Positions 56,259 to 64,000 of a stretch of 64,000 nt of DNA are shown here, piece by piece. The stretch spans positions 71,666,393-71,730,392 of the forward strand of contig CM077594.1 in assembly GCA_039654915.1 (NCBI GenBank), given 5' to 3'. Origin of the DNA: Aquilaria yunnanensis (lineage: Eukaryota > Streptophyta > Magnoliopsida > Malvales > Thymelaeaceae). The notes under the pieces are model-generated. The model did not search any database. It was given only the letters and a program-made list of their open reading frames with translations, and was not told the origin of the DNA. Each line of letters opens with the position of its first letter. Position 1 is the stretch's first letter. The position numbers and the translations under genes were made by a program.

Positions 56259-57000
56259 ACCCAGCTCCAGGTTGCTGTCGTTGAAACTCGGCATTCTAAG
56301 GACAAGTGACTTCAGAGGTCCCCATGCGCGCCAGAAATTCAACCGGCAGCCGAACAAGCGGCGGTAGGGATTTCCTCACCTGAGGATGAACGTCCCCTAA
56401 CTATTACTATGGCTTTCTTGTGTGAATTCCAGCACTCTGTTATGGCCGAAATGATGCAGTAGTCAAGCCAAAGAAGGCCGCAAAAAAAATTCGGACCGAA
56501 GGCCCTCCTCATCAGTACCTCGTGGGGTGGAGGGTCCCATGCCAATTCAAAGGAATTGGGAAAATGGAGATCAACGGGATGAGTCCTCGGCGGGAACCAT
56601 GCTCCCCGAAATACGACCTACGGGAAAAGCAGGGTCGGGATGACCCAGACCTCCCCGCCGAAAAAGTTCTGCACCCGAGGAAAGAGTCCCATGCCAATTC
56701 ACAGGAATTGGGAAAACGGAGATCAACGGGATGAGTTCTCGGCGGGAACCATGCTCCCCCAGAGTACGACCTAAGGGAAAAGTAGGGTTGGGATGACCCA
56801 GACCTCCCCGCCGAAAGAGTTCTGCGCCCAAGGAAAAAATCGCCATCTCCTCGGCAATGAAGTCAAAACCCATTACCACGAGAGGTCGTTTACGACTTGA
56901 TTTGCGGGCAGAAGGCGCCGACTCTACTTCCCAGGACACAGCCGCTGTCCGTAGTGACCTGCCTCCGCGCAACGCTGCAAAAAAAGAGTAGAGCATTCAG
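56259..57000 (+). pseudogene. Gag remnant of Tat-3
   Basis: The plus strand reads ETRHSKDK, a stop, then EQAAVGISSPEDERPLTITMAFL and FQHSVMAEMMQ, matching gag of Tat-1, Tat-2 and Tat-4. A 152-base tandem duplication lies at 56535-56838. The gag core is not readable. Confidence 0.65.
56535..56838 (+). repeat. 152-base tandem duplication in Tat-3 gag
   Basis: Unit 1 is 56535-56686 and unit 2 is 56687-56838. Both start TCCCATGCCAATTCA and end CTGC(A/G)CCC(G/A)AGGAAA. They differ at only about ten positions, so the duplication is younger than the element's other damage or was homogenised. Confidence 0.8.
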
Positions 57001-58010
57001 AAAAGACTATCAAAATGGTGCACCGAACTCAGAGAGTACTACATCACGTATAAGCCTAGAAGGGCAATGAACGCCCAGGTACTGGCAGACTGCATTGCCG
57101 AATTCCCAGAAGAAGGGAAGGCTGAAGCCAACAGAGGAGACAAAACGAAGGTAGATCCAGAGTGTAAACTCTTTGTCAGTGGAACCCGAAGCGCAGAACA
57201 TCAGGGCGCTGCGATACCCCCTCGGGGGCCCGAAGGCAGGGAGGCCACCAAAACAATCAAATTTGCTTACCAAAAAGTGTTGGGCCATCCGAGCATGGCA
57301 ACGCTAGGTGTAATATCGTCGCACAAAAGGCGGAAAGATCCTACAACGAGGAATCCCGCAACCAAGAAGTCCCGAAAATCCTCATGAAGAGGCAGGAAGT
57401 GCAAAGACATTCCGGACGATATTAAGCAAAAGCTATACAGGCAAAGGTACACAATTCCGTTATTAAGATATATCGGTAAAATGGGTGCAGGACAATTCAT
57501 CCAAGAGGAGTGCAAATGGCCAGAGACACGCCAGCACCCGAAGACTGCCTTTGGAGCAGATAACCTCGGAAAGATTGCACCGAGCCACTCCAGACAGCAC
57601 CCGAAGATGTGAAGTTCTACGGGATAGCAGACGACTACTTCATTGAGTGGGGTAAGGCAGAACTCCTAGCAACTATGCCGGCAAAAGGTGCACAAAAAGT
57701 TCGTCTAGAAGAACATAGTATGCTGATTTGGCATACCGACGGTGACACTGGCCGGTAATGATATCCAGTCTATGGACAGAAGATTTCAAGAATCCGTCAC
57801 CGACCTCAGAATAAAAAGGCACTTCAGCCCACTAGTGCAGCCCCCGAGCAACAGACGAGTAGAGTTGCCGAAAAAGCTACAAAAGAGGGACTATAAGAGA
57901 TGCAAAGGGAAAGTGGCCAGGAGAACTTCCTATTGTTTTAAGGAGTTGTCACTTATCTCCAGTACAGAAGCCACTATCCATTTAAAGTAGTTCAGCCATC
58001 ATACAGATAT
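57001..58010 (+). pseudogene. RNase H and integrase remnants of Tat-3
   Basis: The plus strand has KWCTELREYYITYKPRRAMN and AQVLADCIAEFP (end of the ordinary RNase H), then KLFVSGTRSAEHQGAAI (start of the second RNase H, catalytic Asp replaced by Ser). Integrase pieces follow: QFIQEECKWPETRQHPKT, then VTDLRIKRHFSPLVQPPSNRR (DLGIKMHFASVAHPQSNGQ in Tat-1) and DYKRCKGKVARR. Large deletions and stops lie between. No activity is possible. Confidence 0.7.
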
Positions 58011-58725
58011 TTGACGAAGGATGGCCGACGAACCAAGCCTGAAAGAAGAGCCTTTTCGGCAAAAGATGGCCATAAGTGCAAATCTGCATGATAGGCAAAA
58101 AGGAATAAGGAAAAGCTGACCTCGCCCCTGAAAAGCCGAATCAGAACCCCGAAAGCTGTCCTATGGGGTACTTCGGCATTTGGTCCGAAACAAGGTCTGA
58201 AAGGGAGTATACAAGCTCGGCAACACCGAAGAAGGAAAACTGAAAAATACAAGGCACTCGAGCGCCTTAAAGAAATTCTACACTTAGAATTTTTAGACAA
58301 GAAACGGTGAAAGCCAGAAATTTATCTAAGTACAGAAAGTTTTCTCTTGTCTCAGAATGTTCGCCGAACAGAGCTAAATTATGGACTCCCGAAAGTCTCC
58401 TTTTCCTTTCGAAGTTAGTTGGGTTATAGACCCAAAAGAGGGCAAGTCTACCGAACACGCCCGAGAAGGGGTAGGCTAAACTTTGCCTAAGGGAACTTCA
58501 CCAACTGCGAAAGACCTCCCGAAGAATGGCCGACGAAAGCGAGCAAAGAGAGTACCAAAGTCCCTTGACCGAAAGTGGTCGGGACAAATGGGAAACAAGA
58601 ACTGCTCAAAAAGACTTAGCCAAAAAAGATGAAGGAAAATTCATTGAAGAAGGTCTTGATACAAGGAGAAGATTACAAGAAGAAGAAGTACAAAGAAAAA
58701 GAAGAAGACGAAGGTCCTAGAATAT
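58011..58725. other. Spacer between convergent genes of Tat-3
   Basis: CCGAA-rich sequence resembling the Tat-2 spacer on the other strand. A 64-codon Arg/Glu-rich frame (58526-58720) is low-complexity and has no counterpart in Tat-1 or Tat-2. I see no clear poly(A) signal. Confidence 0.4.
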
Positions 58726-59436
58726 CTAAGGGACCCCAGCGTCATGGGAAGCTTCAGCTCCTGAATCTTTCGCTGCCACCTTCGGTGCAGGAGGAGGAAA
58801 TGGCAGGATAAGGAAATCGACTCTTGACCACATCCACCGAGGCCCCCCGGGAATATCCATGGCAGCTAGAAAGGAAGGATCGAGGTCCGGATACTTCTTC
58901 AGAAACTGATGACGAGCTAGGCAGAAGCCGTCCTGAAAAGCAACCTTGGACGTCTGGACGGCTTTGCCTCTTTCAACGTCCACCTCATCTGCCTTATGTT
59001 GAAGATCCGAAACCTCCTGCTGAAGGATGGAATTTTCCTTCTCCAGCTCCTCGGTTTTCTTCTTCTTCTTCGAACTCTCCTTAAGTGAGCCGACCTTGGC
59101 CTGGAGTTCGGCATTCTCAGCCATCACCTTCGCCAAAAAGGCAGACTCCCCTTCCTTTTCCTTCTGAAGGACCTCATTGGCCGAAGTCAGGCTGACCAAT
59201 TTATCGCCAAGGTCGGACATCTTCTTGGAAAAGTCCTTCAAGAGCTCTTCTTGGCCCCTCAAGAGTTCCTCCCAAAGATGGGCAATCTCCTCCTTGCATA
59301 TTTGGCTCAACTTGGTGTTCGTCAACACTGAGTTGGCGCAAAAGACTTTGGCCTTCTCCAATTTATCTTCAGCCCAAGCTCGGGCTGAAGACTGCTTTGC
59401 TGCCCAAGCTCGAAGGTACCCACTATACCCTAGGAG

Positions 59437-59534
59437 CTACAGAAAAGAAGGTACTTAGAAAAATTTGCACAAGGAAAGCCAAAAAACACATAGGCAAAAA
59501 GTGGGAAGGAAAAATGAAGAGCCTGAAGAGTTAC
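59437..59534 (-). other. Intron 3 of the Tat-3 antisense gene
   Basis: CTCAG/GTAACT ... TTTTCTGTAG. 98 bases. Removing it keeps the frame. Confidence 0.7.
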
Positions 59535-59794
59535 CTGAGCAGCATGTTGGGAAACTTTTGCAGCAAGGGCATCCTCGGAGGCACACTTCTCGGCGACTGC
59601 CTTGAAGGATGCCTGAGTAAGCACGCCCCTCGCCATTTGGGGAGCCATTTCCCAACAGTCTTCGGAGAACAGATTCATGTCCTCTGTAAAAGACCAAAAC
59701 GGCTCCCTCGGGACTTTGTCCTTCGGGACAAGAGAATCCCGAAGATCCCTCCTTCGGGCGTGCTCAATCTTCCAAGCCAGTGGCGCCGGGTCCT

Positions 59795-59883
59795 CTGCAA
59801 AAGAAACACACATCTTATCAGGTAAAATTTCCTTGGTTATAAAAATATATATATAAATTGATTACAGGGAAAAGGAGACAAAC
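59795..59883 (-). other. Intron 2 of the Tat-3 antisense gene
   Basis: GCCAG/GTTTGT ... TCTTTTGCAG/AGGACC. 89 bases, AT-rich (a TATATATATA run). Removing it keeps the frame. Confidence 0.7.
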
Positions 59884-60325
59884 CTGGCACGACCTCGGCA
59901 CAGTCGTCATCAGAGTCACCGACCTCCTCCACGTTGGCAGGAATATGTTTGCCCTTGGCCCTTCGGCGCTTTTCTAAATCTTCAGCAGAAAGATCCGCCA
60001 AAGAGCCCGCAAGATCTGCCGACGTGGCGGGACTCAGAGGAGCAGGAAGGGCAATCACCTCGGCAGGAACTTCGGCGGCAGTTTCAGGCTCCGCGATAGT
60101 TGCAACCTTGGTGGAAGTTGCAATGACATCGCCAACATTAGTGGAAGTAGCAATAACATCACCGACTTCTGAAACGTCCTCCGAAGGGGGAAGAGGGGTG
60201 TCCTTCTCGGCCTTCATGGCCGAAGATGATCCGCTCCCAGACGCCTTGCGCTTCTTCTTTTGTTCTCCCTTCTCGGCCTGGCCAAGCAAGAGAGACCGGT
60301 AATAGGCAGCAGACTCATCGCCCAT

Positions 60326-60398
60326 CTACGAAAAAGAAGGAAGAAATCAGTGTAAGTCCACAGGCACTTATGTTGAAAAAACTTTGAAAGAGACTTAC
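60326..60398 (-). other. Intron 1 of the Tat-3 antisense gene
   Basis: TTGAAA/GTAAGT ... TTTTTCGTAG/ATGGGC. 73 bases. The same place as 30697-30763 in Tat-2. Confidence 0.7.
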
Positions 60399-61441
60399 TT
60401 TCAAAAAAGACTTCGAAAGAGAGCTCACACCGGCCAAGGGTTCTTTCCCTCCGTAGCAGGAGCTGGCTTGCCAAGATCCGTCTTATGCTCCGTAACCACC
60501 CCCAGCTCCCGAAGGACATCTTCGGTCATGAGTTTCCACATGATCGGGAAAGGGTAGAGAGAGCGTGAAAGGACCTCGGCATCCCTGTCAGCGACAGTAC
60601 GGATTCGTCTATCAAAGTCCCCAAACGTCGCCGCCAACTCGGGAGTTAGCAACTTCCTGGTATCCATGACATCCGCCTCCAGCTTTCCCCGAGCCCACTT
60701 AGTCAGGACGTGCGACCAGGCCTTTGCCACCTTCAGGAAGAAGAACTTCCTTTGCCACCCTAACCAGCTATCCTTGGTAGCGAAGGTGAACATAAATTTC
60801 TTGCTCCCAAATCCCTGAGGCAGCATGAAATAAAAGCCACCCTTCGGAACCGGATAGTGCTTATAATACTGCATGAACAGGATGAAATGGGGTTCTACCC
60901 CGAAGATCCCGCACATGCAGAGAAAGGCGTTGAAATAGCAAAATGAGTTGGGAGGAAGCTGATTCATGGCTATGCCATGAAACTAGGAAAAGTTGCAAAT
61001 AATCTTCGCAGGAGGAAACCGAAGTCCTACCTTCAGTTGGGCTCAGAAAATGGTAACCTCGTCACCTCAATTCATAAAGCTAAAATGGCCAAGGTGAGGT
61101 AACCTTATGATGGCATAAGAATGAAGGAAAAATTTGGTCTTCCATTTCTCTAATTTTTCAGGAGTGGTGCAGGAAGGGTGTGACAAAAGAGGTTGGCAGC
61201 TCTTGGGAATAGGCATGGCGGACCGAAAGACGACTTCGGAAAGAAAAAAGAAAACCAAAACATCGAAGAAACTCTAGAAGTCAGAACCCACCGAAAGTCT
61301 TGCCAAAGTCAGGGTTTGAGGACGCCGTCGTGAAAGGTTGCCGGAAATCGCTCCGCCGCTAAGACCGCCACACAAAAGGGAGAAAAAGCAAGAGCAAAGT
61401 GAGAGCAAAGGAACACAAATGAGGAGTATGACAGGAGGAAG

Positions 61442-61452
61442 GTTTATATATA
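61442..61452 (-). promoter_or_regulatory. Likely TATA box of the Tat-3 antisense gene
   Basis: The minus strand reads TATATATAAAC ~190 bases before the start at 61258 and ~540 bases inside the 3' LTR. The downstream leader (GCTCTCAC, GCGGCGGAGCGATTTCC, CACGACGGCGTC) is shared with Tat-2. Confidence 0.55.
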
Positions 61453-61980
61453 TCAAGGAAGGGTAGCCAAAAAGGCGTCATAAATGTTGCATGAAGGCGA
61501 AGCATCGCCATGATTATCCCTCGCGCGAAAAGGCGTTCCCAACCCAGCTGATGCTGCCACATGTTGCCCGACACGAGAAACTAGGACACACTTTCTGGCA
61601 TGCAAAAAACCAGGGCACATTGCTCGAGACTGACACACCTAGTTTCAAGACGCCACGATCCACTAGCCTATGGCGGGAAAAGTGAACAAGTTGGGAATTT
61701 CGAGACCACCAAAGGGCAAACAGATGACACCTATCCGAATAAGGTTCATCACCTAGGTGGCGAAGTGCCTCCTCAGCCGACATCACACTCTGGGTGTAAA
61801 TCAGGTCCAGGGTTCAAGGCTCCGTGCCGCCCTGTTCGACCGAAAACGGACATACTGCAATGAGGGCCTCTGGGAGTCCATAAGGTTGTTCTGTTAAAGA
61901 CTGCCAGTTGAGCGATAGACAGACACCGAAAATGCTACTTGCCGGAAAAGCTACTTGCCGAAGTCTTCACTTCGACTTTC
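61453..61980 (-). promoter_or_regulatory. Upstream region of the antisense gene
   Basis: No gene is visible. It corresponds to 29147-29538 of Tat-2 and lies between the antisense TATA box and the PPT, so it would act as antisense promoter DNA in one direction and as a 3' untranslated region of the element RNA in the other. Confidence 0.4.
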
Positions 61981-61993
61981 CAAGGGGGGCATG
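61981..61993 (+). other. Polypurine tract of Tat-3
   Basis: CAAGGGGGGCATG directly before TGATAGCC at 61994. Tat-2 has AAGGAGGGCATG. Confidence 0.8.
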
Positions 61994-62682
61994 TGATAGC
62001 CGAAGTGCTATCACCCTGGTCAACCACCGACCACGGAAAAGGATTTCGGAGTGAAGGAAGTCATACAGTTTAGGCACTCGACCTTGGTAGCTCGCCAATT
62101 CCAACTTCGGAAGCCAGCGTAGCCCCTCATTTGGCACGCCGGCCAAATCACCCTCGGGCAAAAGGACCGACCACCCTCTGGGGGAAAAAGTCCCTCAAAG
62201 ATGAATAGACCGAAGTTCTAATCAGACTACGGAAAAGGGCTTTTCGCCTAGAAGTGAGACATCAACCAAAAGGACCTCAGTTGTACGGCAAGAGCCATTA
62301 AGGAGTCTCTGACACTCCACTTACACAAATCACCAACACGCCACCTCTAGGAACGGTCTGGCACGACGTCATAATCTAACGTCCTGTCACACGGGGCTAC
62401 ACCTACTACGGCTCGCAAGCCGAAGAGCCTGCTGATGGCTAGGGGCCTCCACGCTTAGAAGTACGAACACTAACTAACCCATACACATGCCACACACGTG
62501 TCGTCATCTGAAGGGGTCAACCTCTTCCTTTTATACAAGGAAAGTCATCATAGGGAAGGGGGGTTCTTCCAGTGGGAGGGGGGTCTTCCGGTGGGAGGAG
62601 TTTTTCCCGTTAAGAGAGAACTTTTTCCAACTAGAGAATGGGTCTTCCTACTGGAGGACCAAAAGGGTAGGAGGATGCTCTC
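61994..62682 (+). repeat. 3' LTR of Tat-3, interrupted
   Basis: It aligns with 55171-55845 of the 5' LTR and ends at GGATGCTCTC, where Tat-4 starts. The continuation lies beyond the window. Confidence 0.85.
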
Positions 62683-63655
62683 TGATAGCCAAAGGCTATT
62701 GCCTCCTCGGTAGTAACTCCCTGCCAGAATATTGGCCGAGGAGTCTGACGTCACCCAAGAGAGGATCTTTTTACTGACCTCGAAAGGTGCGAAGTCAAAC
62801 ACTATGAGCTCGAGACTTCGGTTAGCTCATCAGGAATTTTGAGGACAACACCATCTCGATCGAGGGGCCAAACTGACTGTCTTCGGGTAAGAGAGCCATC
62901 TCTCTGAAGCAAGGAAGAATCTCCCCGAAGGCAGAGGCCCCGAAGAGGATCTTCCCCGAACAAGAAACACCTGAACAAGGGAACCCCCTAACTATGGGTG
63001 TGAGTCCCGAAGAAGATGTTCATCAAGGGAGCTCCAAGAACTATGGGATAGATCCGGAAGGAGGTGCACGCACCGAAGGACGGATAGAATCCGAAGAGGG
63101 TGCACGCACTGAAGGGCGACCTCGCCCAGGGGACCTCGAGAGTACGGTATGAGCATTCAAGGAGCCTCTGACATGTCGCCCACAAGCCCTACACGTCACA
63201 TCTAAACGGCGAACTGACACGCCGCAGCCCCCCCAGGCCTGACACAACCTGTCCGTGTCCAGGGCTAAAGGAGGCTGCAAACGGCTGCCTGTCCCCTAGG
63301 TCCAAAAGTACATATCAAATCCGACCGAACATGTGTCATGATCTGAACGGACCAGCTACTCCTATAAATACTAGGAAATGGGACTGGGCAAAGGATGGGG
63401 CATTTTCCTCCCTCTGAGAAAACACAAAACAGGCAAGACACTTGATCCCTCAGTGTTCTTCCACCACTTTCACTCAGAAAACTGACTTGGGCGTCGGAGG
63501 GTCCTCCCCGGAAAAGCAAACCGGGGACCTCCTAACCTCTTCTTTGAGCTTTTCAGGCACACTCAGCTGGGAAACTAGAGCTCCAGGCGCTCGCCTCCTC
63601 AAGAAGTCTCTCCACCTGTCAACATGACAGCAAACGAAGATGCTTTGGGGCATCA
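62683..63655 (+). repeat. 5' LTR of Tat-4
   Basis: 973 bases from TGATAGCCAAAGGCTATTGC to GGGGCATCA. A CCTATAAATA box lies at 63361-63370. The LTR differs from that of Tat-3 over much of its first half, so it is a different subfamily. Confidence 0.85.
63361..63370 (+). promoter_or_regulatory. TATA box of the Tat-4 LTR
   Basis: CCTATAAATA, ~295 bases before the LTR end, at the same place as in the solo Tat LTR (38981). Confidence 0.6.
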
Positions 63656-64000
63656 TTTGGCGCCGTCTGTGGGAACCTACTCCCAGGTAGCTGTTGTCGA
63701 AACTCGGCGTTCGAAGGACAAAGGACTCTCGAAGTCCCCGTCCGCGCCTGAGACCCAACCAGCTACCGAACAAAGTCCCCCAGAGACTTCCTTGCCTGAA
63801 GAGGAACGCCCTCTTGTCATCACCATGGGCTTTTTACGAGACTTTCAGAGGTCTGTTGTGGCTGAAATGACACAACAGATAGACCGAAGGTGGCCGCAAC
63901 CAGCCCAGGCGCAAAAACCAACTTCACCGGCACGACCTCGGGAGAAAAGCCCAAGGGCAACCCATCATAGCCCGGGAAGTGGGGAGCCACGGGAAGAGTC
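63624..64000 (+). CDS. Gag of Tat-4, N-terminal part, open at window end
   Basis: It opens at ATG 63624, 32 bases before the LTR end, and reads MTANEDALGHHLAPSVGTY across the LTR border and the PBS, then VAVVETRRSKDKGLSKSPSA, EEERPLVITMGFLRDF and QRSVVAEMTQQIDRRW. No stop occurs in 125 codons. The start is chosen because Tat-1 (7962), Tat-2 (41460) and two other Tat LTRs have an ATG at the same distance with related residues following. A later start downstream of the PBS (for example at ITMGF, 63822) would give a conventional gag and cannot be excluded. The capsid part lies outside the window. Confidence 0.65.
   Translation, partial: MTANEDALGHHLAPSVGTYSQVAVVETRRSKDKGLSKSPSAPETQPATEQSPPETSLPEEERPLVITMGFLRDFQRSVVAEMTQQIDRRWPQPAQAQKPTSPARPREKSPRATHHSPGSGEPREE
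63658..63674 (+). other. Primer-binding site of Tat-4
   Basis: TGGCGCCGTCTGTGGGA, two bases after the LTR. The first nine bases match the complement of the 3' end of plant tRNA-Asp (...CGGCGCCA). Confidence 0.65.

Larger units (their letters stand above)
58726..61258 (-). pseudogene. Antisense extra gene of Tat-3, best preserved copy
   Basis: Exon 1 (61258-60399) opens MVFFFLSEVVFRSAMP and holds the 'putative gypsy type transposon'-like domain: LPHLGHFSFMN, a break near 61065, then NQLPPNSFCYFNAFLCMCG, YYKHYPVPKGGFYFMLPQG and KDSWLGWQRKFFFLKV (60425-60967). Its last part has a stop (TGA, 60425) after a short deletion. Exons 2 (60325-59884), 3 (59794-59535) and 4 (59436-58726) join in frame into about 470 codons. 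Exon 2 begins MGDESAAYYRSLLLGQA and is Ala/Ser-rich. Exon 3 has EPFWSFTEDMNLFSED. Exon 4 is a Lys/Glu coiled coil ending DGFCLARHQFL, PRWMWSRVD. Role unknown. A TATA-like box lies upstream at 61442-61452. Confidence 0.75.
55171..62682 (+). mobile_element. Tat-3: internally deleted Tat element
   Basis: 5' LTR 55171-56239, PBS, gag remnant, then archaeal-type RNase H and integrase remnants, the antisense gene on the minus strand (58726-61258), PPT and 3' LTR from 61994. Protease, RT and the ordinary RNase H are deleted. The 3' LTR is interrupted at 62683 by Tat-4, so its end lies outside the window. The antisense gene is the best preserved part. Confidence 0.85.
62683..64000 (+). mobile_element. 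Tat-4: Tat element running off the window
   Basis: 5' LTR, PBS and an open gag start. It is inserted in the 3' LTR of Tat-3, so it is younger than Tat-3. The first ~377 bases of gag contain no stop. The remainder cannot be judged. Confidence 0.85.

Noticed and set aside
58526..58811. Arg/Glu-rich plus-strand frames in the Tat-3 spacer
   Set aside because: Low-complexity AAG/GAA runs; no counterpart in the other Tat copies.
59846..59860. TATATATATA run as a promoter
   Set aside because: It lies inside intron 2 of the Tat-3 antisense gene and is simply AT-rich.
1..64000. CRISPR array, tRNA, rRNA or bacterial genes
   Set aside because: No regularly spaced short repeats, no cloverleaf with a GGTTCRANNCC T-arm and no rRNA motif was seen; all coding remains are plant retroelement or plant gene pieces.

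Overview
The window is a repeat-rich stretch of nuclear DNA from a flowering plant, probably a dicot. Almost all of it is nested LTR retrotransposons of the Ty3/gypsy type. Two lineages dominate. One is Tat-like: dual RNase H, a PBS beginning TGGCGCC, LTRs running TGAT...ATCA, and an extra gene on the strand opposite gag-pol. The other is Tekay/Del-like chromovirus: an initiator tRNA-Met PBS (TGGTATCA) and a chromodomain after integrase. The plant origin rests on these lineages and on three fragments of plant genes (a PRP39 exon, an O-methyltransferase N-terminus and an F-box-like fragment). I cannot name the species. I see no tRNA or rRNA gene, no CRISPR array and no bacterial operon.

Layout. 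1-848: unclassified LTR-like DNA with a TATA box. 849-1289: fragment of a chromovirus LTR (family A). 1290-8781: Tat-1 on the minus strand, cut off at its 3' side. 8782-12135: CrA-2, an internally deleted chromovirus on the minus strand. 12136-13541: chromovirus remnant CrF, broken by the 5' LTR of CrA-1 (13542-20512, plus strand). 20513-26442: chromovirus CrC on the minus strand. 26443-28368: two family-A-related LTR arms facing each other. 28369-44705: Tat-2 on the minus strand, inserted in the 5' LTR of CrA-3, which resumes at 44706 and ends at 48499. Tat-2 has itself received three solo LTRs (35403-37979, 38338-39245, 41585-44114), each flanked by a 5-bp target duplication. 48500-55170: a lower-copy island with retroelement debris and gene fragments. 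55171-62682: Tat-3 on the plus strand, with large internal deletions. 62683-64000: Tat-4, inserted in the 3' LTR of Tat-3 and running off the window.

How the parts work together. Each Tat element has gag, protease, RT, RNase H, archaeal-type RNase H and integrase on one strand. Between integrase and the 3' LTR lies a second gene on the other strand, convergent with pol. That second gene can be read in three copies. It has up to four exons with introns at matching places, a TATA-like box just inside the 3' LTR, an N-terminal region like the Pfam 'putative gypsy type transposon' family, and a long C-terminal coiled coil. In Tat-2 an AATAAA follows its stop. In this window's copies the gag ATG lies exactly 32 bases inside the 5' LTR, so gag reads through the LTR end and the PBS. 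These two points, and a hairpin at the outer end of every Tat LTR, are the most interesting signals.

Almost every coding region here is broken by stops, frameshifts, deletions or insertions. Two exceptions are gag of Tat-4, open to the window end, and exons 2-4 of the antisense gene in Tat-3, which splice into one open frame. Lineage names come from motifs read by eye. No alignment, domain search or phylogeny was run.
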